DNA of 64,000 bases from Alkalihalobacillus pseudalcaliphilus (GCF_028610675.1 NZ_JAQQWS010000004.1:186001-250000), one strand, 5' to 3'; shown: positions 8,340 through 17,658, counted from the stretch's first letter. Program-made: numbers and translations. The notes: generated from the letters alone by a model not told the origin.

Positions 8340-8954
8340 ATGTTCGATGCAATAATGGCGGAGCGAATTGGAGCTTGGGTTCAGACTATTGGTGCTTTTT
8401 TTACTTCATTAGCAGTCAGTTTACCTGAGGATGGAAGCAAAGAAGCTATAAGGAACACCAGTATGTATGGGAATCTTTTACAAGCTTTCGGTGTAGGTCT
8501 AGAAGCACTTGGTGTGGAAGAAGAGGAATTAGAGGCTAATGGTCAATCACCATTGTTCCCCAATCAATTGTGGAACAATTCAACTATTAATAATGAGGTG
8601 GCTGAGGAGTTTATTGATGGCGGAATCATTGAGATGGCGGGGCTTGTATTCATTGCATTTAGTCTAGATGAGACTTTGTCTGATGATGAGGACTTTAATA
8701 ACTCTTTAGCTGTTGGAGGAGGTGTCCTTCAAGCGATTGGAGCCTATTTAACCTTGATTGCGGCAGAAGAAGAGCCATATGAAATGATTATGATTGGACG
8801 ATTTCTTCTTTTTATAGGAGCCTCAGCATCGGCTGTAGGCGGTTTATTGGGTGACGTGAGGGCTTTAGACATATGGGGAGAATATCTTCAATTTATAGGA
8901 GCTTTACTTGTCGCAATTGCCCTCTCACCTCCATTTGATGAGAGGTTCGTGTAA
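8340..8954 (+). CDS. Glycine/hydrophobic-repeat protein, paralogue B
   Basis: A 204-residue paralogue of the protein at 7126. Both share G-A-W-V-Q near the start, LPE at about residue 30, YGN-LQAFG, a central block ending in a second repeat, EEPYEM/DEPYTL, and W-x-x-Y/W-x-QF-x-GAL-V-A-IA near the end. The pattern is an internal duplication of short amphipathic segments without a signal peptide. ATG 8340 follows GGTGGTGAAGAG; TTG 8316 and ATG 8355 are alternatives. The upstream regions of both paralogues share TGAATAAGCTA and GGTGGTGA, so gene and leader were duplicated together. Function unknown. Confidence 0.65.
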   Translation: MFDAIMAERIGAWVQTIGAFFTSLAVSLPEDGSKEAIRNTSMYGNLLQAFGVGLEALGVEEEELEANGQSPLFPNQLWNNSTINNEVAEEFIDGGIIEMAGLVFIAFSLDETLSDDEDFNNSLAVGGGVLQAIGAYLTLIAAEEEPYEMIMIGRFLLFIGASASAVGGLLGDVRALDIWGEYLQFIGALLVAIALSPPFDERFV

Positions 8955-9262
8955 AGGTACAGGAGTGAGTTAAAGGCTGAGGTATTATTGGTGAATATTG
9001 ATGTAAGGAAAGACTTATCTAAATCGTAGGTTATTTATTATAGCGTTAATAGATATATTTATGGTTCTTTAATACGATTTCATTCATTTTGGAAGAGTAT
9101 AGGTTTATGGATATATCAAAAATATAAGCGAGGAAATAACAACACAACAGCACTATAATCTCTGTTGTGTTGTGAGTCCCCCTCCAAAATGTAGACCGCT
9201 AGACTAGAGTAAACTTGTAAGTGGCTCCATTCCAAGGCGTCTCATTATAAAAAATCATTCAG
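8955..9262. other. Convergent intergenic region with a strong hairpin
   Basis: This 308-bp gap lies between convergent genes. The perfect 12-bp inverted repeat ACAACACAACAG / CTGTTGTGTTGT (9139-9173) is probably a bidirectional stop signal, although the plus-strand T-run is missing. Nothing else was recognised. Confidence 0.5.
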
Positions 9263-9475
9263 TTATGAGACAGGGTAGAACTCTAAGTAGTCTAATAAAA
9301 AGACAATGCCACAAACGAATAAGGCGGCAAGGATGAACGTAAAGATAGTCGTTTTAAAGCTACGAGAACTTACCGCCACAAATGCTGTACATATTAGAAC
9401 GAAGATGAGACCAAAAAATAATGAAGCTTCTGGACTAGTAGGTGTAATAAAGTCATGCCAACTTAAAAAATCCAT
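9263..9475 (-). CDS. Small two-helix membrane protein
   Basis: A 70-residue protein beginning MDFLSWHDF, with two predicted membrane segments (about residues 20-38 and 44-62) and a short acidic C-terminus. Upstream in-frame starts exist, but AGGAGA stands seven bases before ATG 9475, so this start is chosen. It lies 60 bp after the end of the M48 peptidase gene on the same strand and may be transcribed with it. No family recognised. Confidence 0.55.
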   Translation of the reverse strand: MDFLSWHDFITPTSPEASLFFGLIFVLICTAFVAVSSRSFKTTIFTFILAALFVCGIVFLLDYLEFYPVS

Positions 9476-9535
9476 GTGCTTTTCTCCTCTCATGGTTATC
9501 AAATCAAAGTGCCTTGCTGCTTAAATGTCATTGAA

Positions 9536-11254
9536 TTATTTGAAACGAAATGATTCTTTCACTCGGTCGTGCCGCCATTCTTTTAAACTCGCAGATAAGG
9601 TCTTCTCTTCCTGTAACACTCGTATACGCCAATAAAGAGGTGGGTGTGGCATAAATTGAAATTCTAAAAATCGCCAGAGCCAGCCGGGGCGCTCTAAGGA
9701 AGGATAGGGAGTTGTCTCGGCTTCTTTTTTTCTTTTTTCATCAGCTTCCTCTAAATAGTCTAATGACTGCTCGATTGCTTCATCTTGAGCTTTACCTAAA
9801 GTTTCTAAACTAAGAGCCATTTGTATATGTTGATTTGGCATAATGTTACTAGCTAGTCGATCAGCTCGTACTTCCATCCATTGAGAGTAAAACGACTGGT
9901 AGATAGGGAAGAGCCAAATAATCATGAAAATTCCAATGGTAATGGGGATTGGGTACTCCTTTGCCCAATTTGTCCATTCAACGACGGGGTAAACAATGGC
10001 GATAATTAATAAAATATAAGGAATTCGTAACAATTGCCCCCAGAGCACATCTCTTTTTTTGACATGTATCGCTTCATGAGCGAGGATGCCTATGATCACA
10101 TCATAAGGAAGCTTAAGTGTTTCAGATGTCAACGTAATCATGGAACGACCAATGCCCATACCAGAAGCAAAGCCATTATACGTTTTGGTGTCTGTGACAT
10201 ATAATTTTATAGAAGGTAAGTTCAATCGTTGGAATAATACATCAGCTTGGTCTAGAAGCTTTTGATCGTCCATTTCCTCAGCATCTGTCGCTACTTTTAA
10301 AATCAGGTCAGAGAAATATAGATTAAACACCCAAACGAGTAGAATAACAGCAACGATGATAGCTGAATGAATCTCAAGGAAAAATAATCCTACAAATATA
10401 GCCATATAAACAGATATCCCTTTTATTGCACCAGCAAAATAGAGCTTACCAATAAGTCGTTTCAGGTTACGAGGATGATAGAAAGGGAGAACTTCACTCT
10501 CGCTGATTCCATTTCCTTGTTCGAAAGGTGGGATATAAGCTCTCATTTTTTCAAGGGTAAACCTGTTGATATAAAGTGATTCCCCAGGGAAGTCTAAGCG
10601 AGCGACAGGCCCGCTAGCGGTGATAAAATCAGTTCCTTTCGTAAATAAAGTGAATAAAGGGTGGAGCTTTAATAAATCAACACCACTAAACGTCGAGATC
10701 GTTTCTATTTTGGAAAGTGGGTACTTACGTGCATCAAATGTAGCAATCATATAAAGCTCCTGCTCATCAGTGATATAAAAACGAGAACTCATTGTGACAC
10801 TTAGAGCTTTAATGGTTTCAACGATACTATGAATAATGAGTAGTAGTGCTAAGAAAGAAAGTGTTCCGATTTCTGGACCAAACCAATATAAGATAATCGC
10901 TCCACTCATGACAATGATCGTGAGAATCGTTTCATATGCGAATTTTCGGTAATTACGTTCGATGCTACATTCTTGATAGTTTTTACTTCTAAGCTCCTTG
11001 GTCCATTTGCGTGCTTTCCTTTGACCTTCAAAAATGGTTGAAAGGCTCGAATAAGAGACGGCGGCAACAGCAAAAGGAATAAAAACATCAGGGAAACCTA
11101 AGTCGATATACAAAACGACAATCAAAGCAAGGGCCGCCATTCCAAGAAAGATATTGGCCCCCTTGTTACTTTTTTCACGAATTAAAGCCTCTATTAAAGC
11201 GATAAGAATCGTTAGGCCAAGGTAAGTCAGAATAGTAGTAGTTGTAGGTAACAT
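9536..11254 (-). CDS. Membrane-embedded M48-family metallopeptidase
   Basis: A 572-residue integral membrane protein with several membrane segments (about 5-22, 36-52, 108-150, 275-315 and 412-455). The peptidase core has HEAIH at 393-397, the gluzincin zinc motif, and the third ligand in EVRAD at 461-465. This is the HtpX/Ste24 arrangement. The N-terminal half is an extra, unrecognised membrane and beta-rich region (about 60-250), so it is much longer than HtpX (about 290). It is the last gene of a four-gene operon with a two-component system and a LolA-like lipoprotein, starting 7 bp after the lipoprotein stop. Inference: it handles membrane or envelope proteins under control of that sensor. 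Confidence 0.82.
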   Translation of the reverse strand: MLPTTTTILTYLGLTILIALIEALIREKSNKGANIFLGMAALALIVVLYIDLGFPDVFIPFAVAAVSYSSLSTIFEGQRKARKWTKELRSKNYQECSIERNYRKFAYETILTIIVMSGAIILYWFGPEIGTLSFLALLLIIHSIVETIKALSVTMSSRFYITDEQELYMIATFDARKYPLSKIETISTFSGVDLLKLHPLFTLFTKGTDFITASGPVARLDFPGESLYINRFTLEKMRAYIPPFEQGNGISESEVLPFYHPRNLKRLIGKLYFAGAIKGISVYMAIFVGLFFLEIHSAIIVAVILLVWVFNLYFSDLILKVATDAEEMDDQKLLDQADVLFQRLNLPSIKLYVTDTKTYNGFASGMGIGRSMITLTSETLKLPYDVIIGILAHEAIHVKKRDVLWGQLLRIPYILLIIAIVYPVVEWTNWAKEYPIPITIGIFMIIWLFPIYQSFYSQWMEVRADRLASNIMPNQHIQMALSLETLGKAQDEAIEQSLDYLEEADEKRKKEAETTPYPSLERPGWLWRFLEFQFMPHPPLYWRIRVLQEEKTLSASLKEWRHDRVKESFRFK

Positions 11255-11261
11255 GTTGGGA

Positions 11262-12338
11262 TCACTCTTTCTGTAAATTGTTTAGAATAAAATCGTTTTC
11301 TAACTTGATTAAATCGTCCGTGCTAACGTAGGGGTTCATCGAAACTAAGGAATAACGTAAATCATTCTCATCCCAGGTTATACTTTGAAACTGCTCTGAG
11401 GAAAAATGAGCGGCCACTGTATGACGGAATTCAATCGTTTCTTCATGGAAAAATGAGCCTTCTAAGCTACTATCATCTGGTACTTCAAAAATAGTAAGAG
11501 TTACATATTCAATATCATCTCGTGTATAAATGAATGAAATTTCATTATGATACACACTATCAAAGACCTCAATGTCAGCGATGGAGATTCCTTCTTTATC
11601 TAAAATAAGAAAGTCAGTGCCTAGTAAATGCTGGGCTTCTTCTAAAGAAATACTTCTTTGTGGTAGTAATTCTTCCATATCTTTTAATTCGATGTGTTCA
11701 GGGATGGATAAGATAAAATCCTGATCTTGGAATTGGACATTAAAATCAAGTTCCTCATAAGAAGAGGTAATCGTTGAGTCGCTTGTTTTTCCTTCATATT
11801 TCAAAATGAATTTCGATTCTTGGTCAATCCAGACGGTAATTTCCTCAAATAAATTTTGTGAGGATAAGTTTTTCGCTTGTAATTGGTCGGTCGTTCGATT
11901 GATCAACGTTTCCTCTCCCATTTTTGTGAAAAAGACTTCATCAGTTTGAAGAGAGTTAAGTAATTGTTGGAGCATGTCTAGCTGTGTTTGGACGTCCTGA
12001 ATCGGTAAATCGGCTTCTAAAGGGATTTGGAAAGCAAATTCAGAAATCTCATCATAAAAGGTCGTTAAGGAATCGATGTGAGATACATAACTTTTCTGAC
12101 CTGTCTCTAAATCGGTTGATTCAATGTATGTTCGATTTCCTTCTCTTTTTTCCTCGACGATGATATTAGTGGTTTCATCATCGATGGTTTCGGTATATCG
12201 AACTTTGGCGTAGTAGTCTTGTTTCGTTTCAGCACTCACTAAATCATGTAAAATCTCTTCGGGTGTTATCGCTGCTTGTGCTTGGCAACCTAGTAATGTC
12301 ATCACAAATATAAGGAGTGGGAATAGTGTTTTTTTCAA
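11262..12338 (-). CDS. LolA/RseB-like envelope lipoprotein
   Basis: A predicted lipoprotein of 358 residues. From TTG 12338 the protein begins LKKTLFPLLIFVMTLLGCQ, a standard signal with lipobox LLGC. A longer ATG form (12383) would overlap the kinase gene by 44 bp and mask the signal, so TTG after AAAGGAAAG is preferred. Residues about 25-215 have the repeating beta pattern of LolA/RseB-fold proteins (YYAKVRYTETID, then YEELDFNVQFQDQDFILSIP). The C-terminal third resembles no family I know. It starts one base after the kinase stop and may be a periplasm-facing input or substrate of the system. Confidence 0.7.
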   Translation of the reverse strand: MKKTLFPLLIFVMTLLGCQAQAAITPEEILHDLVSAETKQDYYAKVRYTETIDDETTNIIVEEKREGNRTYIESTDLETGQKSYVSHIDSLTTFYDEISEFAFQIPLEADLPIQDVQTQLDMLQQLLNSLQTDEVFFTKMGEETLINRTTDQLQAKNLSSQNLFEEITVWIDQESKFILKYEGKTSDSTITSSYEELDFNVQFQDQDFILSIPEHIELKDMEELLPQRSISLEEAQHLLGTDFLILDKEGISIADIEVFDSVYHNEISFIYTRDDIEYVTLTIFEVPDDSSLEGSFFHEETIEFRHTVAAHFSSEQFQSITWDENDLRYSLVSMNPYVSTDDLIKLENDFILNNLQKE

Positions 12339-12339
12339 A

Positions 12340-13800
12340 TTAATCTTTCCTTTCTGGGATGCGGCAGGCGATAAGCGTGCCAAAATTGTGCTCGGACCAA
12401 ATCTTTAATTGACCTGCTTGTTTTTCAATTAGTAGTTTGGCAATACTTAAGCCAAGCCCTGAACTGCCTTTTGTTCTGGCTTGTTCGACCTGGTAGAAAG
12501 GTTTTTGAATAAGCTCTAAATGCTCAGAAGGGATATAGGAACCCTCGTTTTGAACGAGCAAGAGTGTATCAGCACCTCTAAATGCTTGTATGTCTGATTG
12601 AAAGGGTGGAAATACCGCTTTAGGTAATGGGCATGATGAGTCAATAAGTGTAAGATGAATCGTTTGTCCTCGTACGGTATGTCTGACGGCATTATCTACA
12701 AGGTTATCGACTATGCGACTCATTTGTTTTGGATCTAAATCATAATGTTGCTCCGTGTTGATTAACGTTTTAATATGTAGTTGTTTTTCAAGTCCTAATT
12801 CCTCATAACTTGTTAACAACATCTCGAAAAATTCTTCACCATCAACCTCAACTAAATTCGTTTGATAATGGCTTGATTGAATCGTTGAGTATGTAGACAA
12901 ATCATTAATGAGTTGTTCTGTGTAATCAAGCTTATTAAGGACGATCTCTTTATACTCACTTGTTTCCCTTTTAGTTAAATATTGTTGTTTCCACAAAGCT
13001 TCCGAGTAAGTTCGAATGACGGTTAATGGTGTTTTTAGGTCATGCGAAAGCGAACGGACGATCCACTCTTTTTCCTTCTGCTCCTGCTGTAATTGCTTCT
13101 TTTGTTCGGTTAATGTCTTTTTCATCTCTTCAAAGTGTTGGTGCAACTGTTTTATCTCTTTAACGGCATTGCGAGGCGGTTGATTGCTTGATTCACCGTT
13201 TGCGAACTTTGTCATTTGTGCTTCAAGTTGCTTAATGGGATGGTTCAGTTTTTTATGTAAGAAATAAAGAATCGTGAAATAAATGATTAAAAAGACGATT
13301 GAAAACAAACTGAAGTAGAGAAAGCTATATTTCTCGTAAGCTACACGCCATTCTGAGTGATTGGAGCTAATCTCATAAATACCAACAGGCTCGCCTTGAC
13401 TTAGAACAATATTTTTATAAATAAAGCCGTGAGGTCGAGTTTGTATAGCACCTAATTGTTCATAAATGTCCGTTGTTTGTTTAAAGGTGTAGTAGTTCCT
13501 TCCGTGATTTTCATGTGATTGGAATAAAATTAAGCCGTCATATCGATAAAGTTGAACCTGTAATGCCTCATTTGTTTTTTCTTGGAGGGGCTGATAATAA
13601 TCAAGCTCATGAATTTGATACAACGTTGGGTCTTGTAACAAGGTTTCTAAATCATTAAAAGAAGCACGGGCACTGGCTTCTACCTGCTGACTCTCTTGGT
13701 GCCAATATTGTTGTAAGCCGGTATAGATGAGATAGAGCGCCAATAATGGCAAAATCATTACAACTAAATAACTCAGCATTAAATAAGAACGCAATTTCAT
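12340..13800 (-). CDS. Two-component sensor histidine kinase
   Basis: A membrane kinase of 486 residues: membrane segment about 8-28, an extracytoplasmic sensing region about 30-155, a second segment about 158-181, HAMP to about 235, a coiled-coil, then the catalytic core. The phospho-acceptor is H253 in SLSHDLKTPLT, the N-box is N370 (VDNAVRH), and the G2 box GSSGLGL is near 460. ATG 13800 overlaps the regulator stop (ATGA), and a longer upstream form is rejected for that reason. It would phosphorylate the adjacent regulator. The ligand is unknown. Confidence 0.92.
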   Translation of the reverse strand: MKLRSYLMLSYLVVMILPLLALYLIYTGLQQYWHQESQQVEASARASFNDLETLLQDPTLYQIHELDYYQPLQEKTNEALQVQLYRYDGLILFQSHENHGRNYYTFKQTTDIYEQLGAIQTRPHGFIYKNIVLSQGEPVGIYEISSNHSEWRVAYEKYSFLYFSLFSIVFLIIYFTILYFLHKKLNHPIKQLEAQMTKFANGESSNQPPRNAVKEIKQLHQHFEEMKKTLTEQKKQLQQEQKEKEWIVRSLSHDLKTPLTVIRTYSEALWKQQYLTKRETSEYKEIVLNKLDYTEQLINDLSTYSTIQSSHYQTNLVEVDGEEFFEMLLTSYEELGLEKQLHIKTLINTEQHYDLDPKQMSRIVDNLVDNAVRHTVRGQTIHLTLIDSSCPLPKAVFPPFQSDIQAFRGADTLLLVQNEGSYIPSEHLELIQKPFYQVEQARTKGSSGLGLSIAKLLIEKQAGQLKIWSEHNFGTLIACRIPERKD

Positions 13801-14504
13801 TCCACTTCTACTCCTATAAATTGATAACCTATTCCCCAAACGGTTTGAATAAACAAGGGAGAACGTGATGACTCTTTTAGCTTAGCTCGCAAACTTTTCA
13901 TATGGACAGTGACGGTTTTGCCATCATCGAGTTCTTCTTCAAACCAAACCTGCTCATAGATTTTACTTTTTGAGAAGGTGCTGAGCGGGTTTTTAGCGAG
14001 AAGAAAAAAGATCCCTTTTTCCTTGGCGGTTAAAACGACTTTTCCTCCATGTAATAAAATATTCTCATGTTCGAAATCGACTTGTAAGCCACCTTCATAG
14101 TTAATGATAGTAGGTGTGTGGCTAGATTGCTGATAACGATTATATCTACGTAAATGTGAATAAATACGTGCGGTCAACTCATCTAAACTAAAGGGCTTTG
14201 TTATATAATCGTCTGCACCGATATGAAAACCTTGTATTTTCTGATGATCCTCTGAATGAGCACTGATCATAAGTAAAGGTATATCTGAATGATTTCGAAT
14301 CGACTGGATGAGTGTATAACCGTCTAATCCGGGTAACATTAAATCAATTAAAGCTAAGTTGAATTCGTGTTTATGAAAGTCCTCAAGACCTTCATGTCCA
14401 GTTGTCGACCAAGTAACATCAAAGCCATTTTTCCTTAAATGATCGCAAATGATTCGAGCAATTTCCTGGTCATCTTCTACTAATAGAATCGCATTGTTCT
14501 GCAT
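13797..14504 (-). CDS. OmpR/PhoB-family response regulator
   Basis: A 235-residue regulator: receiver domain (1-120) with acidic pair D11/D12, phospho-acceptor D54 (LIDLMLPGLDG) and Lys in ITKPF near 103. A winged-helix DNA-binding domain (about 135-232) carries VLTAKEKGIFFLL and VHMKSLRAKLKE. First gene of the operon regulator-kinase-lipoprotein-M48 peptidase; the kinase start overlaps its stop. A 51-bp tandem repeat array begins about 115 bp upstream, so its promoter must lie within the short gap 14505-14620. Confidence 0.93.
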   Translation of the reverse strand: MQNNAILLVEDDQEIARIICDHLRKNGFDVTWSTTGHEGLEDFHKHEFNLALIDLMLPGLDGYTLIQSIRNHSDIPLLMISAHSEDHQKIQGFHIGADDYITKPFSLDELTARIYSHLRRYNRYQQSSHTPTIINYEGGLQVDFEHENILLHGGKVVLTAKEKGIFFLLAKNPLSTFSKSKIYEQVWFEEELDDGKTVTVHMKSLRAKLKESSRSPLFIQTVWGIGYQFIGVEVE

Positions 14505-14621
14505 CCAAATTCCCTCCTAAAACTAACACCATTATACTAGTTTTCGACAAAAGCGTTTTTAATTTTATAATTTCTTTAGAATTAAGGATGCATGGGGCTA
14601 CGTGAAGTAGAAGAGGGTGCA

Positions 14622-14916
14622 ACTTTGAGGGAATTAGAATCGCGGTATTGGTCGGGCTGTAGAAGTGGAAAGCCCGAGCAAACGCCGAATCGTGGGGTTG
14701 CGAGCTGGAAAAGCGGGAGTAACCCCGAGCAAACGCGGAATCGCGGGGTTGGGGGAGGGAAAAGGTGGAGTAACCCCGAGCAAACGCGGAATCGCGTGGT
14801 TGCGAGCTGGAAAAGCGGGAGTAACCCCGAGCAAACGCGGAATCGCGGGGTTGCGAGCTGGAGAAGCGGGAGTAACCCCGAGCAAACGCAGAATCGCGTG
14901 GTTTCAAGCCATACTT
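14622..14916. repeat. 51-bp tandem repeat array 1 (five units plus a degenerate one)
   Basis: Five GC-rich units start (CCCGAG) at 14673, 14724, 14775, 14826 and 14877, an exact 51-bp period, with a decayed unit before them. The core is CCCGAGCAAACGCGGAATCG followed by CGGGGTT; AACCCCG and CGGGGTT can pair, with CGCG-GAAT-CGCG inside. As 51 bp equals 17 codons, several frames stay open on both strands, giving repetitive spurious ORFs. The array fills the space between the regulator start and the aldo/keto reductase stop. There are no unique spacers, so it is not a CRISPR. The same unit forms array 2 near 36.5-37.1 kb. Confidence 0.92.
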
Positions 14917-14919
14917 AGA

Positions 14920-15840
14920 TTAACGATGTGAGGTGTATACATCTCTTCGTGTGAGATCAATCAGTTCTTTAAAGAAAGATTCAGGTAGCAACTTTTGCGA
15001 TGCCTCGATGTTATCAATTAGTTGTTGCATCGTGCTTGCTCCTGCAACAACAGAGGCAACAACGGGATGGAACAAACAATATGTTAAAGCTAATTCATTT
15101 AACGTATGCTGTTCTTTTAGATTGTTTAGAGCAATGACTGTCTCTCTTAATTCTCGAGCAGGGTAGGAGAGGTAGCCTTCTTGTTTTACTTTTGTAGGCA
15201 GCTTATCAAAAGGTTTTTCTGTGAGTATGCCTTTTGCAACAGGACCTCTAGCTAACACACTAACTTGGTGTTCTTCTAGATAAGGAAATAACTCTTCAGG
15301 TCGACGGTCGAGTAAACTATATTGCATCATCACACTGACAATAGAAGACCGTTCAACAAACTGTTTAATGACATTCGGACGTATAGATGAGATGCCATAT
15401 TCACGAATGAGCCCCTCTTTTTTAAGTTCATCAAAGGCTTCAATGGTTTCATCAATGGGATCGTCCGTTGTTCCGCCATGTAATTGATAAAGGTCAATAT
15501 AATCCGTTTGAAGTCGATGAAGACTGTCTTTCACTGCCTCTTTTATATAGGCTTTAGATGGGTCCCAATGCCAGCCGTCTTCACCACGAGTAAAACGATT
15601 GCCGACTTTGGATGCGAGGATGACCTCTTCACGTCTCCCTTTGAGAGCTTTACCAACAAATTCTTCATTAAGACCTTGGTCGTAAAGGTCTGCTGTATCT
15701 AAATAATTTATACCGCGGTCAAGAGCTGCATCTAAAATCGCAATCGCCTCTTGCTCATTCGTACCAAGTGACATACAACCTAATCCAATTGTACTCACTT
15801 CAAGACTAGAATGACCGAGTTTCCTTTTTTGAATGTTCAT
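14920..15840 (-). CDS. Aldo/keto reductase
   Basis: An NADPH-dependent aldo/keto reductase of 306 residues. The catalytic tetrad is visible: Asp and Tyr in YLDTADLYDQG (about 46-56), Lys in LASKVGN (about 80) and His in YQLHGG (about 121). It begins RKLGHSSLEVSTIGLGCMSLG, as in the YqkF-type group. AAGGAG lies before ATG 15840. Its stop is only a few bases from the end of the 51-bp array, and 76 bp before its start a composite repeat begins. The substrate cannot be told from sequence. Confidence 0.88.
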   Translation of the reverse strand: MNIQKRKLGHSSLEVSTIGLGCMSLGTNEQEAIAILDAALDRGINYLDTADLYDQGLNEEFVGKALKGRREEVILASKVGNRFTRGEDGWHWDPSKAYIKEAVKDSLHRLQTDYIDLYQLHGGTTDDPIDETIEAFDELKKEGLIREYGISSIRPNVIKQFVERSSIVSVMMQYSLLDRRPEELFPYLEEHQVSVLARGPVAKGILTEKPFDKLPTKVKQEGYLSYPARELRETVIALNNLKEQHTLNELALTYCLFHPVVASVVAGASTMQQLIDNIEASQKLLPESFFKELIDLTRRDVYTSHR

Positions 15841-15916
15841 GTCACATTAACTCCTTTTTATTAACGTTTGCCTATAAAAATTATACCTTTTTTCGAGTAG
15901 AACTAAACTAATTTAT

Positions 15917-16134
15917 ATGAAAGTGTATTTAGGGGCGATAGGTTGTGCCTTGAAGTTAGCTGGTCATCCATCTTGCGATGGACGACCTTAGCAGGACAGT
16001 GCACCCTGTTTGTTCAGCTGACTCCTAATGAATATCGAGTTGTAAACGTGCCAACTGTTTAAAAGGTCGCCACTACTTTATCATTGTTAAAGGCGAAGTG
16101 AATCAGGCTTCGCCACGAGCGTTTTATATGAAAG
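15917..16134. repeat. Composite intergenic repeat, reversed copy (B3 then B2)
   Basis: It begins ATGAAAGT and ends ATATGAAAG. Read on the minus strand it is B2 (about 16074-16134; stem GGCGAAG/CTTCGCC) followed by B3, the same order as at 2529-2748 and 60639-60852. The B3 hairpin here is GTCGTCCATC / GATGGATGAC. It lies between two minus-strand genes; the remaining gap to 16238 holds nothing recognised. Confidence 0.85.
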
Positions 16135-16238
16135 AAGGAAGTAGAACGAAAGTAAGTCGATGTGAATAAGCTTACTCTTTAGAGGTGACTGTAGTTCGAA
16201 AAAACGACCGCATGTAATGGGACCGTTCTTTCAATGGT

Positions 16239-17324
16239 CTAATTAATATAATCCGCAATACCATCCGCTATTGATTTAGCGACTTGATCTTGGTATTGTT
16301 CGGTAACGATGATTTGGGCATCGTGTTGGTTGCTTACAAAACCTAATTCTAATAGGATAGCAGGCGCCATACTCTCTCTGATTACTTTAAAAGGCACTTG
16401 TTTAATACCTCGATCGTGTAGTGGAAGTCCTGAGCGATTGGATGCATGAATCGATTCTGCTAATGGTAATGAAGGAGTGGAGTAATAATAAGTAGTAAAC
16501 CCATTAGCTGCAGGCTCTAATGAAGAGTCATAATGGATACTGATGACAGCATCGGATTGCTGTTTATTTGCAATGGCAACTCTCTCATCTAATGTAACGG
16601 TCACATCACTGTTTCTTGTTGCGACAACATGGGCTCCACGTTGTTCAAGTTCAGCTACCACTTTATTCGCTGTTTGTAACACGATGGTTTTCTCGAAAAT
16701 ATGTTTGAATCCTATTGCTCCGGGGTCTCGACCGCCATGTCCAGGGTCAATCACGATCGTATAACCATTCAAGTTATTTGAATGACCTGTTTGTGTTCGA
16801 TTTGGTTCCTGTGATGCTGGTTTTTCTGTTAACCAAGAGGCAATCCAGCCAGTTTCAGCATCATTTACTCGAATTTGTAGCCAATCATTTTCTTTATGTA
16901 ACACTTGAAATTCGTTACCTATATTTGCTGAACCTATTACTTGGCTGTTAATGGAAGGCGCAGAACGAATGATGCTATTTTCACGCTGTATGGTCACAAC
17001 GTCTTTATGAGTGTTATCGTTTAAGTCTAAACTTCCTTGTACGGGTGCTAAATAATAACTTGCAACCCAGGCAACCTCTCCCTGGTAATAGGTTTGTATC
17101 CAACCGAACTGTTCGTTAAAAGAAACTAGTTGATCCCCCTTTTTTAATTGTCCAACTATGTCACTTGTCCCAGAAGGTTCACTGCGCAGATTGAGAGTTT
17201 GAGAGATTACTTCATATTTTTCTGAGGCGTTGGCTACTACCGATTCGTTTAAAGAAAAGACAAAGAATAAGAAAAGGGCTCCCGCACAAATCAAAAAATG
17301 AGACATAATGTGTCTATTAAACAT
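16239..17324 (-). CDS. N-acetylmuramoyl-L-alanine amidase with two SH3 domains
   Basis: A secreted peptidoglycan hydrolase of 361 residues. A signal peptide (about 1-32) is followed by two bacterial SH3 domains (about 37-92 and 110-165, each with L-N/I-x-R-x-x-P and a final W-I/V-A-S-x-x-L), a short Ser/Thr/Asn linker, and an Amidase_3 domain (about 188-361). Zinc-site motifs are VIDPGHGGRDPGA, the Glu in FEKTIV, and SIHYDSS. It cuts the amide between MurNAc and L-Ala. ATG 17324 follows AGGAGG at good spacing; TTG 17330 overlaps the ribosome-binding site. It is monocistronic. Confidence 0.92.
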   Translation of the reverse strand: MFNRHIMSHFLICAGALFLFFVFSLNESVVANASEKYEVISQTLNLRSEPSGTSDIVGQLKKGDQLVSFNEQFGWIQTYYQGEVAWVASYYLAPVQGSLDLNDNTHKDVVTIQRENSIIRSAPSINSQVIGSANIGNEFQVLHKENDWLQIRVNDAETGWIASWLTEKPASQEPNRTQTGHSNNLNGYTIVIDPGHGGRDPGAIGFKHIFEKTIVLQTANKVVAELEQRGAHVVATRNSDVTVTLDERVAIANKQQSDAVISIHYDSSLEPAANGFTTYYYSTPSLPLAESIHASNRSGLPLHDRGIKQVPFKVIRESMAPAILLELGFVSNQHDAQIIVTEQYQDQVAKSIADGIADYIN

Positions 17325-17536
17325 GATCAATCCTCCTAGTCTATGATTTATTAGGAGCTTACCCGTTCCAAACCTTCGTGTAACAGTTTAAGTAGAATAA
17401 CCCCTTCATTACCTAGAAAGTTAAGTCTCACTCTAGGTCTTAAACATGTAAAAGTGATAGAGTGAAAAAGTCATTCCTTTTGCCTAGTAAAAAGTCGATG
17501 TGCATACCCGAAGCTAAATTTGACACAATTTTTATA

Positions 17537-17565
17537 TTGAAAATTGGGCATTTACTAGGTATATT
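17537..17565 (+). promoter_or_regulatory. Candidate sigma-A promoter of the surface glucanase gene
   Basis: TTGAAA (17537-17542), a 17-bp spacer and TATATT (17560-17565). The predicted start near 17572 lies upstream of the operator, so the repressor would block elongation or clearance. Confidence 0.5.
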
Positions 17566-17601
17566 TAATGTATGCGGTTACAAGTAACTCTTTGTCTATT
17601 A

Positions 17602-17617
17602 ATTTAAACGTTTCAAT
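17602..17617. promoter_or_regulatory. LacI-type operator 1 (one mismatch)
   Basis: ATTTAAACGTTTCAAT, one base different from the perfect palindrome found at three other sites of the locus. It lies 57 bp before the glucanase start. Confidence 0.7.
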
Positions 17618-17658
17618 TATAAGGAGGCGATTTCAAAACAAATGATGGAGGGTGTCCG

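Larger units (their letters stand above)
17325..17658. other. Divergent intergenic region before the glucan locus
   Basis: A 334-bp region between divergent genes. It holds an inverted repeat ACCTAGA / TCTAGGT (17409-17436), the candidate promoter at 17537-17565 and a LacI-type operator at 17602-17617. Confidence 0.5.

Noticed and set aside
14470..14931. Four overlapping repetitive ORFs on both strands across array 1
   Set aside because: They arise because a 51-bp unit is a multiple of three; frames on both strands stay open, none has a ribosome-binding site, and the composition follows the repeat.
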